Assembly (NCBI GenBank): GCA_011037195.1
Contig: JAAEAF010000391.1
Span: 248,001 to 312,000 of the forward strand
Source: Triatoma infestans
Lineage: Eukaryota; Arthropoda; Insecta; Hemiptera; Reduviidae
DNA: 64,000 nt
Direction: 5' to 3'
Under the pieces are notes generated by a model, which had not been told where the DNA came from, did not search any database, and saw nothing but the letters and a program-made list of their open reading frames with translations. The translations under genes were made by a program, and so were the position numbers. Shown here piece by piece: positions 32,866-43,796 of the stretch (its first letter is position 1; every line of letters begins with the position of its first letter).

Positions 32866-33049
32866 AAAAAAAAAAATTGAATCTCTATCACTTAGGAAAA
32901 CTACCTCCCAAGTTTTGACGATTGGATAAACATGATGATTAGATCAAACCTCTTATTTGTGGTCATATCCAAGAATATAGAAATTGACAATAAATTGAAG
33001 CATATTATGATTTATTGGTTAACAAAATATTTGATTCTTGATTTTGTAT

Positions 33050-33752
33050 TCCTCCCGAATGACTTTCCCCCGAAATGACTCAACCCGGAGAAATGTTTCA
33101 AATAAAAGTTGTAGCTCTTTATATGTGTAGTTCATATAAATGAATTTGAAGAAAATCGTTGGAATGATTTTTAAGAAAATACCAGAAAACTGTTTTAAGT
33201 AAACACGCACTTCCGGTCATCCGATTTTTTTCAAACTCGGAATTTCAACAGTATATTTAATTCTAATTAATATTATTTAGATGCCAGAATTGTGTAATTA
33301 ACTGAAATAGCACTTTAGAGGGAAACATAACTCCACCCCTCCCCTAAATGTTCCCTGAAATGAATATTCCCAGAGAAAAGTTGTAGATCTTTGTATGTGG
33401 AGTTAGTTGATATACCAAGTTTAGAAAAAATCGCAAAATAGTGGGGAAAAAAAAAAACACATTCAGTAATGTGTTACTTGCGGTTGAGGAATTTTGACAC
33501 ATAAATAATCGTAGGATACTATTATTGTAATATCCAAACGGAATATCAAGTTTGAACTTTCTGCATTTTTTCGTTTTTGAGCTATGCTGTTCTCATACAT
33601 ACACTCCCACATACACACACACACACACCATTTTTTAAAAACCACTTTTTTGGACTCGGAGGACCTTGAAACTTATATTTCCAGTGAAGACTCGATATCG
33701 AAAATGAAACACGATTACAACTTCCTCTTACAAGGAGTAAGAGAAAGTAAAA
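33050..33752 (-). repeat. Fam-A copy (copy A of duplication)
   Basis: Runs from the GAGAAATGTTTCAAATAAA module to a degraded hairpin (CTCTTACAAGGAGTAAGAG) and AAAGTAAA, with a short CA run near 33614. The copy-B counterpart, 48290-50478, differs far more than the surrounding DNA and carries a mariner insertion. Confidence 0.8.
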
Positions 33753-34555
33753 AGAACAATTATATGAAAGTATTTTTAAATCAATGAACGAGAAGATATT
33801 GATATTTGTTACTGTTTCAAACATTTGACCACATGAACAAAAGTGCGCAATTATTCTGAAACAAATAGCTATTTGTTAACAATACCTGTTTATTAATTTA
33901 TTAAACATTGATGTTGGATAATGTGATAAACGTGATGTCGGTAATAAAGGAGGATTCCAATTACAGTCTAAGAAATAAAATGCGACAATGTTGTCATAGA
34001 CAATTCAATCAGACTCTCTGTGTCTACAATGTGTGTACATGAAAAAGACAGCTGTAGGTCTCCGTTTCTAATGGAGTATTGTGAAATGTCCTTAATCCCC
34101 TGTCTAATCGAGCAGGTGTATAAAAACCACATCTCTATAACATATGTGCTTCTGCTTTCCTTTAATTTGTTCCCATTCTATTCACTGAGTTTACTATTAT
34201 ACGCTATATCTAATCAATTTCTTGCTGTGTTCAGCTCAATTATTGCAAGTTTATATAAAAATTAACTCAAGTAAATAAAAGTATTTTTAGCAAATAAACT
34301 ATCAACTCTAATTTTTGTTTTTAAGGTAATATTTACTAAATTCAATTAACCTTAAATTACTAAGGAATTATTAATAAATTCAGTTCAAATATACTGTAAA
34401 AGTAATTATTTAGATCAGAATAAATTTATATCTGGAAGACACAAGACATTTTATGACAATTTTTACAATTATAGTTGACATATTTTCTTCAAACTTGGAT
34501 TACTTAGTTGACCTTATATTACATATATAGCACAGGCACTGGGGAAATCGTACTT
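33753..34555. other. Single-copy-like AT-rich DNA
   Basis: No convincing gene. 33965-34090 resembles 37110-37220 (ATGTTGTC, ACAATTCAATC or AAATTCAATC, TTTCTAATGGAGTA). GTGTATAAAAACC near 34110 is a TATA-like word. An 81-codon frame at 34020-34265 lacks start context or homology and I leave it uncalled. Confidence 0.45.
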
Positions 34556-34569
34556 GAACATTTCTGCTA

Positions 34570-34823
34570 GGGAAGGGATTAGCTCAGTGGTAGCGCGCTG
34601 GACTAGTAACGCGGAGATCACGGGTTCGAATCCAGCCGTGCTACCCTTAGATTTTCTCTTCCTAGGAGCCCCTACAGCTCACTGTCCGTTGATGGACAGT
34701 GTTGTCTGTAACGAGAGAACACTGTCCGGAGGCCGGCAGTGCACTGAGAAGGCTCCGGGCGCAAATGACCACATATGTTGAGACGCCTTAAAAAAAACAG
34801 AAAAAAAAACAAAAAAAAAACAA
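34570..34823 (+). mobile_element. SINE-1, best copy, with target-site duplication
   Basis: tRNA-like head (GGATTAGCTCAGTGGTAGCG A box, GGTTCGAATCC B box), a body with CTAGGAGCCCCTACAGCTCA and AACACTGTCCGGAGGCCGGC, and an A-rich tail. It is flanked by GAACATTTCTGCTA at 34556-34569 and 34824-34837. The same insertion and duplication exist in copy B. Confidence 0.92.
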
Positions 34824-34971
34824 GAACATTTCTGCTACCTGAACCACTTTTCCCACCAAGTAGGCGTGGTCCCATATGATAATTCTAAATTTCTGATTGG
34901 CCTAACATACACATACATTTCACACCTTCTTCTGTTCTACACTGTGATTGGTTAATTATTTATAGCTCTGG

Positions 34972-35504
34972 TGTGAAACACTCACACAACTTTCTCTTAC
35001 TCCTGTTCTCAAAATTATAATTGACAAATGATATAGTTTGTGTACCAAATATAACGAAATTCATCGAAAACTGACAAAACGTTTCAGTAAATGCGCACTT
35101 CCGGCTTACTAATTCTCTTAATACTTGGAATTTTGGCCATCTATTTATTTCTAATTAATTTTGTTTGGATAATCGAATTATATAATCACACTATGATACC
35201 ACTTAGAGGAAGCGGTAACCCCACCCATCCCCTCAAAGTACCATTAATGATTTTCCAGAGAAATGTTTCAATGAAAGATGTAGTCATTGCATGTTTAGTT
35301 TATTACAAGTTTTAGAAAATCGTCGGAGCCATTTTTTGAAATCGCGAAAAAGTAAAAAAATCATTTAGTAAAGTGTTAAAACAAACGACTTCCAGTTATC
35401 CGATTTTTTCAAACTTGGAATTTCAATAACACATTCAACTCTAATTAACATTATTTATATGATAGAATTGTCTAGTAAACTGAAATAGCAGTTAAGATGA
35501 AAAC
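34972..35504 (-). repeat. Fam-A copy truncated by an insertion (copy A)
   Basis: Starts TCTGGTGTGAAACACTCAC and AACTTTCTCTTACTCC, runs through two modules and stops at 35504, where the Penelope-like insert begins. The copy-B counterpart continues to the hairpin at 52814. Confidence 0.85.
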
Positions 35505-36056
35505 ATGTTGATTCTGCTTTTACTTATAAGTCTGTTTTAAAATTAAACTCACTAAAAACACTTCAAATTAAACTCACTAAAAAACTACAAACACCCTCAC
35601 AAAAAAAAAAAAAAAGAGTCCACCATTATACAGCCAAGCGTGCGGGGTGACTCAAAACTAATCTGTCCAGATAAGAAATAATAAAACAAAAGTGCACAAA
35701 AAAGAAACGACGTGATCCAAATCAAAATATAAGGCTGAATAAAAGTTTTTATTTTAAATCTGACAAATTATACAAAATAGACGTATAACAAAAAATGTTA
35801 TCAAATCAGAAATCTCAAATATTACAAATATAACGAAGCCTAAAAAACAGATTTATAAGTAAATGCAGAATCAACATGTATTCCTCTGAGGATGGCACGC
35901 TGAGTGCCGAAACGTAAGGATAAAAGGAAATTCTGTAAAATACTTTACAAATGAAAAAATAAATAAAAAAATCTTGGCTGAAAACTGGTTCATTACATCA
36001 TCACCCTATATAAGGAAATAATTCAGCCTAATTAAAACAAATATTTAAACAAGTAA
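35505..36056. mobile_element. Penelope- or retrozyme-like insert, copy A only
   Basis: Inverted repeats of about 33 bp at 35505-35537 and 35847-35879 (ATGTTGATTCTGC...ACTTATAA against its reverse complement) enclose about 310 bp. A hammerhead-like motif follows. The interior shares words with 6857-7486. It is absent from copy B, where about 0.8 kb of other sequence lies instead, so insertion was accompanied by deletion. Confidence 0.65.
35883..35921 (+). ncRNA. Hammerhead-like motif, second family
   Basis: Stem I is TCCT (35883-35886) with AGGA (35918-35921). CTGAGGA is at 35887-35893 and one extra T follows. Stem II is GGCAC/GTGCC with loop GCTGA. GAAA is at 35910-35913, stem III is a palindromic ACGT, and H17 is A. 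The order and pairings equal those at 14456 with a different sequence, which supports a selected fold. Activity untested. Confidence 0.4.
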
Positions 36057-36108
36057 ATTGGAGTAAGAGAAATTCTTGTGAGTGTTTTACATCAGATTTT
36101 TTTTTAAT
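36057..36108 (+). repeat. Fam-A end scrap
   Basis: GGAGTAAGAGAAATTCTTGTG followed by ACATCAGATTTTTTTTT. Confidence 0.6.
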
Positions 36109-36450
36109 TACATAAATATTACACGCTACTAGAATCCATAAAGCTGTGCTGAAATGTAACGTTACTTTCCCTTTAGATGCATTATTCTGGAAAATTAATA
36201 TTTTTTAAATAAAAGTGAGAAAGCATTACGTATGCAAAGTTTAAGAAAATATTGGTGAACTAATTTCAAGAAAATTACGAAGAACTAAAAAAAAAAAAAA
36301 AATACATTCAATAAAGTTCCAATTCGTTTGACGATTTTTTTAACCGAAATCTTCTTGTTAGATGAGTGGGCGGTATTTAAACGGTGTACAAATTTGAACT
36401 TTCAGTGATTTATTTTTTTATTTTTAAAATATTTCATTCACATACAGGTC
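36109..36450 (-). repeat. Old Fam-A fragment
   Basis: A reversed, heavily changed module: AAATAAAAGTGAGAAAGC, AAGTTTAAGAAAATATTGG, GTGTACAAATTTGAACTTTC. Confidence 0.5.
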
Positions 36451-37255
36451 AAAATATGTTTCTCTTATACCAGTCAGAGAAACTATTAATAAATATGTTT
36501 GTCATCTATTTGAAAATGATCCAGTAAGATTTAAAATTGGTCAAATATTAAGTAGCTATTTTTTGAATGGTAATTTTAAAACCAGCACCATTACATCACC
36601 GAAAAACCATCTGCCATATTATCTCAATTAGAATGCATTTAGTGGGTTTAATAATAGAGGATTCTTATCTATTCATTCAAGCGTCCTAAAGTATACTGTA
36701 GTTAGTGGAGCGCAAATAAATGACTATGTATAGATATATATACGTATGTATGTATCATCTAAAATTCCTCTTCATTCAATATTCCATTCGTTCAATATTA
36801 AATATAGGAACAGATACACATAAACACTCACATATATATGCAAATCAACCAACTAAATGTAATCAGATTATAGAGTTAGATGAACATACATATTATTTCA
36901 CTACGTCAATTCTACAATAAATGATACAATATTAGTTTCATGAAAGTTTGGAATTTGTAAAAACTATATTTATATTGAACTTTTTCTATGAAATTTTGTA
37001 TCTAAATGATTCAAATACCTACGTCAAGAAAATTAAGCTTTTCTGCCTTTTTTTTTTGTGTAATAGATTATGTTATATGTATAATATACTTCCCGACTTG
37101 AATACTGTCTTTAAGAAAGAAAATGCTATGTTGTCGCAGAAAATTCAATCCTAGATAGTGTGTTTACTGTTAGGCATCTTTACTTTGTATTTCTAATGGA
37201 GTACTATGTGATATATGAAAATAAGCTCAGATTGATGTAAGAGAATGTTTGTTAT
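36451..37255. other. Single-copy-like AT-rich DNA
   Basis: No gene is supported. 37110-37220 resembles 33965-34090. Present almost unchanged at 53531-54340. Confidence 0.45.
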
Positions 37256-37852
37256 TTGGCTTCATATTAGATTTTTGAAATTGAGTTTTTATCGCAATTA
37301 CATATTGTGAGGTATACATGCAAAATGTTTTTTTCTTCTTTTAGAAACTGCGCATAAAAAATCTAACATAAACCATAAAACTAAAATTAAAGTCCACATT
37401 TAATGTTTATTTAGATGCTATCAGAAGACGGACGGGACGAAAAAGTTCGGATCAAAACAGACCAACCTATTAGTAGTACTACCATTTCACTGAATGAGTT
37501 TGTCCAGTTATTTTGTTTCCGATTTTCTCCAAAAATGGCCGCAAAGATTTTTTTTAAACTTCGTATACTATCTACACAAACGAATACCTATCATTTTTAT
37601 TTGAAAGATTTTCCCGGGAAAATTAATTTTTTAGGGGGGAGGTTCTTATAACGGTAACGTTACGCTTTCTTCTAAAGTACCACCTCAGTATAATAACGGT
37701 ATTATCACCTATATAATATTAATATAATTTAGGAATGTTACCACAATTCCAAATTTAAAGAAAATCGGTTCACCGGAAGTGCGACTTACAGAATGGGTTT
37801 TTAGAGTTTTTTTTTTTTTTTGGAAAATGACAAACGATTTCCTTTTTTTACT
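37256..37852 (+). repeat. Diverged Fam-A copy
   Basis: AGATTTTTGAAATTGAGTTTT start, no GT run, TTATTTGAAAGATTTTCCCGG and CCGGAAGTGCGACTTAC module words. Confidence 0.7.
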
Positions 37853-38720
37853 TTCTCTTACTACTAGTAACAGGAAGTATTGTGATCACGTCAGATTTTC
37901 GAAATTTTATTAATTGAAAATTAGTTTTCACCGGGAATACTCGTTTTGAGGTCTCCTGAGTCCAAAAAAGTGTTTTTTTTTAGAAAATTGTCTGCATGTG
38001 TGTGTGTGTGTTTTTTGTGCGTATGTGTGTGAAAAGAATATCTCAAAAACGAAAAGTTGCAGGAAGCTAAACCATGGTATTCCGTTTAGGTACTACCACC
38101 GCAACAAACACGGAAGATTTCGGACAAAATCCATCAACCGGAAGTGCCACTTTACTAATTGGTTTTTTCAGTTTTTTGTGATTTTCGCAAAAGCGGCTTC
38201 AACGATTTTCTTTTAACTTGATATATCAACTACACCTACAAAAAGCTACAACTTTTATTTGAAACATTTCTCCGGGAAAATTCATTTAAGGACATTTTCA
38301 GTGAAGGGGTGGGGTTCTGGTTTCCTGTAAAGTGCTATTTTAGTTCAACAATGTGCTACACAATTCTGTCGACTAAATAATATTAATTAGAATTATATAA
38401 GTTGCCAGAATTCCCAGTTTGCAGAAAATCGGTTGAGCGGAAGTGCGACTTTACTGAATAGGTTTTTCAGTTTTTTGTGGTTTTCTCCGTAAAAATGCCG
38501 ACGGTTTTAAACACTAATAAGAATGGTAAGTGAGAAGAAAAATTTGTCATTTCGCAGTAAGAGAAAGTCGTGTGAGTTTCCAGATTTTAACTTTAGACTG
38601 CAAACTGGTCAGATATGAATCAATTTTTACTTCAGACTTCATATACACATCTTTAAATATCCAGGGCACTGTAACTTTTGTTTGTAATATTTTTTTCCGG
38701 GATATGGATAGAGCCGCTAT
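37853..38720 (+). repeat. Fam-A copy with an extra tail
   Basis: Hairpin CTCTTACTACTAGTAACAGG, GT run at about 37997, module starts near 38138 and 38437, GAGAAAGTCGTGTGAG at 38564 and a decayed additional segment to about 38720. Confidence 0.8.
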
Positions 38721-39631
38721 GTTATTCTTGTCTTAAAGTAAGAATCGAAAATTCCATGTGTGAAAGAAAATTTTTATTAAATTTTAGAAAACTTAGGAAA
38801 ATTCCAGTGTAAGCAGTGTGAGAATGAATTTTACATCACTGATTCCTTTCGAGAAAAGATTACTGATCTGTATTCGCCTCTTCTACTGCGATACTTTTAT
38901 AATTAGAAAAAAAAAAAAACCTAGTTACAGAAACTGAAACAAATTCAGTAATTTAAGGATTTAAATGAAACAAAATCAAGCTTATTCAAATTGTATTAGG
39001 TGTTGCTAATATAAACACCTATTTTGCATGCAATAGCATTCTACCAACGTTGAATGCAGAAACTTGTTATGAAGTGTAAAAAAAGAAAGAAAAGTTAAAT
39101 GCAAATTTGTAAATGATTAGAAGTTTATTTCTGTTCTTTACCATTATCATAAGCAAAAGAAGCGAAGTATTATTTAAAAAAAAAAAAAGGGTTTATAACT
39201 GGAATATAAATGTGCATGGGAAATAACTGCAAACTTAAAATGAGGAGATATATATATACCGAAGAGTATGTAAGTAAGAGTGTAGGAAATACAGAAGTGA
39301 TGGTGTTTGGAAGGGTGGATGAAGTGAAAAGAGAGCCAGCAAGAAAGTGATTCTCTACGTACACAGAACTCATAATGGAAGAACCGAGAACTTTTAGATA
39401 CGCTCATCTGCATACTAAGTGGATATAGCTGCCGATATTTGGACTACACAGGAGCGATTGAATATTGTATTTTTAACCTAACTTCTCTTACCAAAAACCA
39501 GTTCGCTTTTTCTATAATAAAAAATTAACTTTTAATTTTTTCTATTATTAATAATTATTTTTCATTTGTTTTATCTCTAATATTTAGAAAATAGGCATTG
39601 CTGAGGAAAAAAAAAGAAGAGCAACTTACGA
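38721..39631. other. Single-copy-like AT-rich DNA
   Basis: Short minus-strand frames at 39170-39413 are Phe/Ser-rich and start in a poly-A tract; no gene is supported. Present in copy B at 55810-56715. Confidence 0.45.
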
Positions 39632-39785
39632 AGAAATCTGATGAGAAACACTCGTACGAATTTCTCTCATTGCAAATATTAGGTCTCTGGATGTATTGTT
39701 AGGTACATCAAGTTCAATGAAATTCCGTTGGTGTCTTCATGGGGAAAGTCGGAAAAATTGTTCAGTAAATTGCACTTGCCATCTT
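39632..39785 (-). repeat. Fam-A terminal fragment, variant subfamily
   Basis: GAAGAAATCTGATGAGAAAC and ATTAGGTCTCTGG words, colinear with 6514 and 15460. Confidence 0.55.
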
Positions 39786-40239
39786 TCTAATGCCATCAAT
39801 ATCCTTGGACAGATGTCAGTCATATGTGTGATATATTTTTTTATGCATTACGTAGATATTTGTTCTATAGTCTAAAAATAATAATAAACTAGTTATTGAA
39901 TTAATAAATAATAATAATAATAATAATAATATACTCCTTCTGTAAAACATATAACCTCAATCTATATTAATATTTAAAGCATATACACTCTGCAACTTCA
40001 TATTAAAAGTTTTAAGTTTGCCAGAAAGTTGATGGCCACATTGTATAGCTAAAAGAATAATGCAAAAGAAGTTTTAATGGTACAATGAATGAATGCCATG
40101 AAATGTCAAATAAATATGGTCACATTATCGGGGAAAACGGTTGCAAAGTTTTAAGAACTTGTGCGTCAAGTCGATGCTTTTTATCTGCAACAGTGTGGAT
40201 GGACATTGGTATCTCGGTCGCCACATCACTTTATATATA
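39786..40239. other. AT-rich DNA with an AAT run
   Basis: An (ATA)n microsatellite lies at about 39901-39931; it is longer in copy B (about 56991-57020). Confidence 0.5.
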
Positions 40240-40560
40240 TATATATTTGCTAATCGGCCGTATTTCACTGATGAAAACAAATTGAACTATATGAGAGGTT
40301 TGTTTCGAACGAGGTTGTCAAAACTGTTAAAATCTGAATTATAAACCACTTTTCCACAGATATAAGAAGACTTTGTACGATATGTAATCGACGATGAAAT
40401 AGAGGACGGATACCACTTTTTAGCGGTGTGTCCCGTTTAGAATGAATATCGTACCACATGGTTAGGGAAAGCCCAGCTAACAAGAGGGGGAAATCATTGA
40501 GTATCTACTTAAATGGTCAAAATTGATATCAACTTTTTCAACATGTGACTAGTGCCACAC
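40240..40560 (+). pseudogene. Possible non-LTR C-terminal relic (copy A)
   Basis: A plus-strand reading VIDDEIEDGYHFLAVCPV resembles the Cys-His end domain that follows reverse transcriptase in many retrotransposons (EIEDxxHFL, CP). It is preceded by a TRLSKLLKSE-like stretch. Stops interrupt it. A short match only. Confidence 0.4.
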
Positions 40561-41466
40561 CATATTATACAGAAGATTTTTAATAGACCATTATAATCAA
40601 TTATAGAACATTTAAAAATAAATAAAAGTATTCAATTATATTTAAAAATTCATTAAATATTTGTAAGTAAAGTTTAATTTATATTTCTATTTAGAAGGTA
40701 ACTTGGCAGACGGACAAATTGTCCATTGTTTAAAGAGTGTGTTTTTTTGAAAGTTGTACATTTAAAAAAAACACTTTTCTATTCTATTTAAAGCATATTC
40801 TATAAGAAATAAGAATGAATGATAGAGATGGAATGTAGTTGGCCTCATTTATAAACACCAACGAGTAGTACGCAGTATGCTTTGTATTTCCATCCGTGCA
40901 CACAGGTACAGCACATTCCGCTAATTGAGGATACAAAGAGGCATGAATTAAATCCTACTTCCCTTTTAGAGGGCTCAATTAGTACAGAGGAGGGAAAATT
41001 AAATAATTAAAGCCCAGTTGGCATGTAACTCGAAAAGCGTCGGAATTTTTTTTTATGCCTGTTTAAAAAAAAAAGAGAGAATAAAAGGATGTATTATCTC
41101 GCACATTTATTCAACGAGATAAAAACGAGATCCTGAGGGATGACGCCATTTTTGTTGCTATATAATAAAAATGTTTGAATAGGAATATTTTAAAAGTATT
41201 CTCATTTTATAGCTTCATAGATTAAACAAAAAAAAAAAAAAAAAATAGAAGCAGTTATTAAGCCGCATTATGACCTTTGCAAGTTTTTTTAAATTTGTTA
41301 GGCTTAAAACTTCTTTAATTCCTATTCTTAGTTCTTCAATTCTATTAGGTAACTTTTTAGTGTTCTTAAGAGATTTATGTATATATATCAGTATCAAGCG
41401 GCAAAAATGAATGTCCACGGAAGAAATGTAATAGGGTTTTTTTTTTTTTTTGACCGAGAGCAAATA
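40561..41466. other. AT-rich DNA to the end of copy A
   Basis: Poly-A near 41228 and poly-T near 41437. The shared sequence ends just after TTTGACCGAGAG. No gene. Confidence 0.5.
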
Positions 41467-41852
41467 ATTTCTTGACAAGGGGAAAAAAATTAGTTGGTTG
41501 GGCCCAAAGAAGAAACTTTTTATTTTTAAAAGTTAATTTGACGTTTCGGACACCTTTAGTGTCCTTCCTCAGGAACAAAAAAAAAAAGTTACAGAAATAC
41601 AGAAAATTGTATGACAAAAATGAGAACATTTCACGATTAAACAATATTAAAAAGATAATGATACCTGTTAGCGAAGAATGGAAAGTTAAATGTTGGAGGA
41701 GATTATTGTTTGTTATGGAGTAAGGTATGCTTGCAAAGAAAACAGAGAAGGGAAAATTTACAATTTGGGACGTATGAAGAGTAGTAGAAATGAATAACAA
41801 ATAAATTAGTAAATATAAAAGAAATAAAAATCGTTCACCGTAAACATCCGCT
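41467..41852. other. Spacer between duplication copies, Penelope-like debris
   Basis: Not shared with copy B. Contains the hammerhead-like motif at 41540-41576 on the minus strand and is otherwise unclassified. Confidence 0.4.
41540..41576 (-). ncRNA. Hammerhead-like motif, third variant
   Basis: On the minus strand: CTGAGGA, one extra A, stem II GGACAC/GTGTCC around a TAAAG-like loop, GAAA, palindromic ACGT, then C. Stem I pairing is weak or absent here, so this one is less convincing than 14456 or 35883. Confidence 0.25.
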
Positions 41853-42239
41853 ATGGAAATTGTTAAGCGTAAAGTGTCCTGGTTTAGATCTTGGATTGCT
41901 CTTGCGCAGACATATGCCACCCCGTTCAATGGGGATCTGCGGGATAAAGCATTGTGGCGCCTGCAATTGCGACTCTACATGAATCTATCAAAAATCGCGC
42001 TAGAGAGCAGCCTCTGTTGCGTGCAATGGATTCCAAGCGGTTCTTATTGTATAGTGCGCTGTCAGAGGTTAAGGGCGAGTTTGGTGTGTTCTTCGGGCCC
42101 GAAACGGAAAGCTTACTGAATCTAGTGGACATGAGTCTCCTGTTTAAGTTAAGGGGGAAATTATTACACTTGGCTTCTGAGGAATGAGGCTAGTGAGTTG
42201 TGTGCTATTTGTAATTTGGGGCTTAGAGAGGACATGTTC
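41853..42239 (+). pseudogene. Non-LTR retrotransposon C-terminal relic
   Basis: Base composition is clearly higher in GC than the surroundings. Overlapping plus-strand frames end in NEASELCAICNLGLREDMFHF, the Cys-Cys-His end domain after reverse transcriptase in jockey or I-type elements. One frameshift lies around the SEE/RNE junction. The element is cut right after FHF by the 42240-43140 insertion. Confidence 0.7.
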
Positions 42240-43140
42240 CATTTTTTTTAATTTTTTTATTTATTTATTTATTTCAACCTGAACATATCAAATACAAAAG
42301 GGACGTCAATAACAATACTCCATAAGAATGTATAAAATATTTACAAGACTATAGTATTATGTAAACTAAATTAGCACTGAACTATAACCACCAAACAAAC
42401 AAATATCAAAGTATTCACTTTAGTTTAAAGTCGTTAATGCTCCAGTTTGTATCAGTGAATTCTTTTACACTATAAAAACAGTTGGAAATTACAAACTTTT
42501 TCAAAATCATCTCAAATTTTCTTATTTCCAACTGTCTTATATTCACTGGGATTTTATTAAAAATTCTTATTGAAACGACATTTGGAAGCCATTCTGTTTT
42601 CTTTAACCTTGTCACAGGTAAGTCAATATTTTCTTTGCTTCTTATGTTATACTGGTGCTGATTTCCTCTAGTCACTGCATCTTTATTTCTTTTTTGCCTT
42701 AAGGCCAGCTTGTATGTGTACAAAGAAGGCAGAGTCATAATTTGTAGCTTTTGAAAAAGTGGTCTTCCACTTTCATGTAACTTTTTTTCGACATCGTTTT
42801 AATCGCTTTTTTTTGCACTTTAAAAATTTTAACAGTATCAGATGAGGCTCCACTCCATAGCTCATTCTGGCATGGAATAACGCGAAATAAATCATCCTCA
42901 ATACTTCCAAAGGAACTTCTTCTCGTAATTTCCTTAGTAAGTAGACTATCTGAGATAGTCTATTACTCAGAGAGTCAATGTGGATTTTCCAAGATAGCTG
43001 ACTGTCCAATGTAATCCCCAGAAACACTATCGTGTCATTCTGTTCTCCTTCTTTACGAATACTGAAAGCCATATTCTTTGTTTTGCTCTCATTGAGAATC
43101 AGCTTATTTTCCTCCAACCACTTTTTCAAACATGAAATAT
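42240..43140 (-). pseudogene. 5'-truncated non-LTR retrotransposon
   Basis: Minus strand. 42773-43129 reads KKWLEENKLILNESKTKNMA, then FLGITLDSQLSWKIHID and LSQIVYLLRKLREEVP, the end of the palm and the thumb of a reverse transcriptase. After a frameshift, 42415-42738 gives the C-terminal region (YKLALRQKRNKD, NVVSIRIFNKIPVNIR). The 3' end at 42240-42280 is an AATAAATAAATA tail followed by an A-rich end, as in CR1- or I-like elements. It is inserted into the relic at 41853 and truncated right at the start of duplication copy B. Confidence 0.88.
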
Positions 43141-43152
43141 TATATTTTTTTT

Positions 43153-43750
43153 GGTATATCAGCTACATACAATGATCTACAACTTTTTATTTGAAACATT
43201 TCTTTGGAAAATTTAGGTTGTCCTCTAAAGTGCTATTTCGGTTTGTTACACATTTCTATCATCTAAATAATATTAATTAGAATTAAATAATATGTTCCTG
43301 AAATTCCGAGTTTGAAGAAAATCAGATGACCGGAAGTGTGTTTTTACTGAAAAGTATTTTTCAATGATTGCTATTTTTTTGAAACGGCTCCAACGATTTT
43401 CCTTTAAACTATGAATCTGAACTACAAATATAAAGTGCTACAAATTTTATTTGAAACATTTCTCCGGATAAAGTCATTTAAGCGGGCTTTTGTGGGAGGG
43501 GTAGGGTTAGTTTGCCTCTAAAGTGCTATCTTAGTTGATTATACAATTCTGCCATCTACATAAAATTATTTAAAAATAAATAGGCTGCCAAAATTCTGAA
43601 TTTCAAGAAAATTATTAAACCAGAAGTGTGTTTTACTGAACAGTTTTTTTAGTTTTTGTGATTTTCTTCATAAAAACACTGAAGAATTTCATTAAATTTG
43701 GTATACTAACTATGAAGTTTGTCAATTACAATTTTGAAAACTGCTAACAA
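43153..43750 (+). repeat. Fam-A partial copy (copy B of 27914-28510)
   Basis: Begins GGTATATCAGCTACATAC; the upstream half, including SINE-3, is absent. Confidence 0.85.
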
Positions 43751-43796
43751 CTAGATAGAATTTACTAGAAAAGTGACCCAACGGTTTCCCAGCTTT

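Larger units (their letters stand above)
27908..41466 (+). repeat. Segmental duplication, copy A
   Basis: Directly repeated at 43145-58563. Matching points lie 15,237 bp apart from about 28400 to 33500, 16,725 bp apart around 34020, and 17,077-17,099 bp apart from 36720 to 41215. The steps in offset correspond to a mariner insertion in copy B, a Penelope-like insertion with deletion in copy A, and small indels. Copy A includes glycine-rich gene 2. Confidence 0.95.

Noticed and set aside
34020..34265. 81-codon frame with membrane-like segments, also at 50745-50990
   Set aside because: Low-complexity Leu/Ser/Phe composition in AT-rich DNA; conserved between copies only because the whole segment is duplicated.
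34572..34655. tRNA-like sequence with A and B boxes
   Set aside because: It is the head of SINE-1, followed by the SINE body and an A tail and flanked by a target duplication, so not a tRNA gene. The same holds for SINE-2 and SINE-3 heads.
36720..37154. Short frames conserved at 53797-54231
   Set aside because: Identity comes from the segmental duplication; composition and context do not look coding.
41854..42187. Host gene suggested by the GC-rich segment
   Set aside because: The Cys-Cys-His ending FHF and the frameshifts fit a non-LTR retrotransposon C terminus.
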